From Deltaproteobacteria bacterium (GTDB lineage Bacteria > Desulfobacterota > UBA8473): DNA of 5,942 bases. The notes under the pieces were generated by a model. That model was given only the letters and a program-made list of their open reading frames with translations. It was not told the DNA's origin and did not search any database. A program made the position numbers and the translations under genes. How positions within the stretch are numbered: the stretch's first letter is position 1; every line of letters starts with the position of its first letter. The DNA lies in contig JAUXHQ010000130.1 in assembly GCA_030621455.1 (NCBI GenBank), positions 1 to 5,942 on the forward strand. Direction: 5' to 3'. Shown in pieces: positions 5,925 to 5,942 of the stretch.

Positions 5925-5931
5925 CCTCCTT
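5925..5931 (-). promoter_or_regulatory. Ribosome binding site of the Crp/Fnr-type gene
   Basis: On the - strand AAGGAGG (5931-5925) lies five bases before ATG 5919-5917. The second in-frame ATG (5913-5911) would sit 11 bases away, so the first is chosen. The promoter lies beyond the window end. Confidence 0.85.
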
Positions 5932-5942
5932 CGGGGACGGGG

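Overview
This window looks like a chromosomal stretch from an anaerobic bacterium, most likely of the Desulfobacterota (deltaproteobacterial) type or a relative. That placement is inference. It rests on an AhbA-type siroheme decarboxylase, which belongs to the alternative haem pathway of sulfate reducers and similar anaerobes, and on a Crp/Fnr regulator of the style common in those groups. No insertion sequence, phage gene, CRISPR array, tRNA or rRNA was seen.

Layout: positions 1-155 hold the last 50 codons of a histidine kinase on the + strand. A 178-bp AT-rich gap with weak promoter candidates follows. Then comes a tight + strand operon: ahbA (334-780), metG (777-2312, 4-bp overlap) and a gene for a divergent lactate/malate dehydrogenase-superfamily protein (about 2302-3570, 11-bp overlap or 1-bp gap depending on its start). 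This operon converges, across 35 bp, on a - strand fabF-type ketosynthase gene (3606-4847). Upstream of fabF is a 382-bp non-coding interval. It holds an unusual leader with a 17-bp RNA stem, a weak promoter candidate and an intrinsic terminator. The terminator ends the next - strand gene, a Crp/Fnr-family regulator (5230-5919), whose ribosome binding site is the last readable element of the window.

How the parts relate: ahbA, metG and the dehydrogenase-like gene are probably co-transcribed and translationally coupled, although haem synthesis, tRNA charging and an unknown oxidoreductase share no obvious pathway. fabF is separated from the regulator by a terminator, so it is probably its own unit with its own leader.

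The most interesting items are: (1) the fabF leader, whose 17 consecutive pairs include four G-U wobbles that work only in the fabF-sense RNA; (2) the dehydrogenase-like protein, which keeps the LDH/MDH catalytic residues but has about 70 extra N-terminal residues and an Arg where NAD enzymes usually have Asp; (3) the ketosynthase, which keeps the C-H-K-H catalytic set but has Trp at the acyl-pocket position 108 (E. coli numbering). No clearly new multi-gene system is visible.
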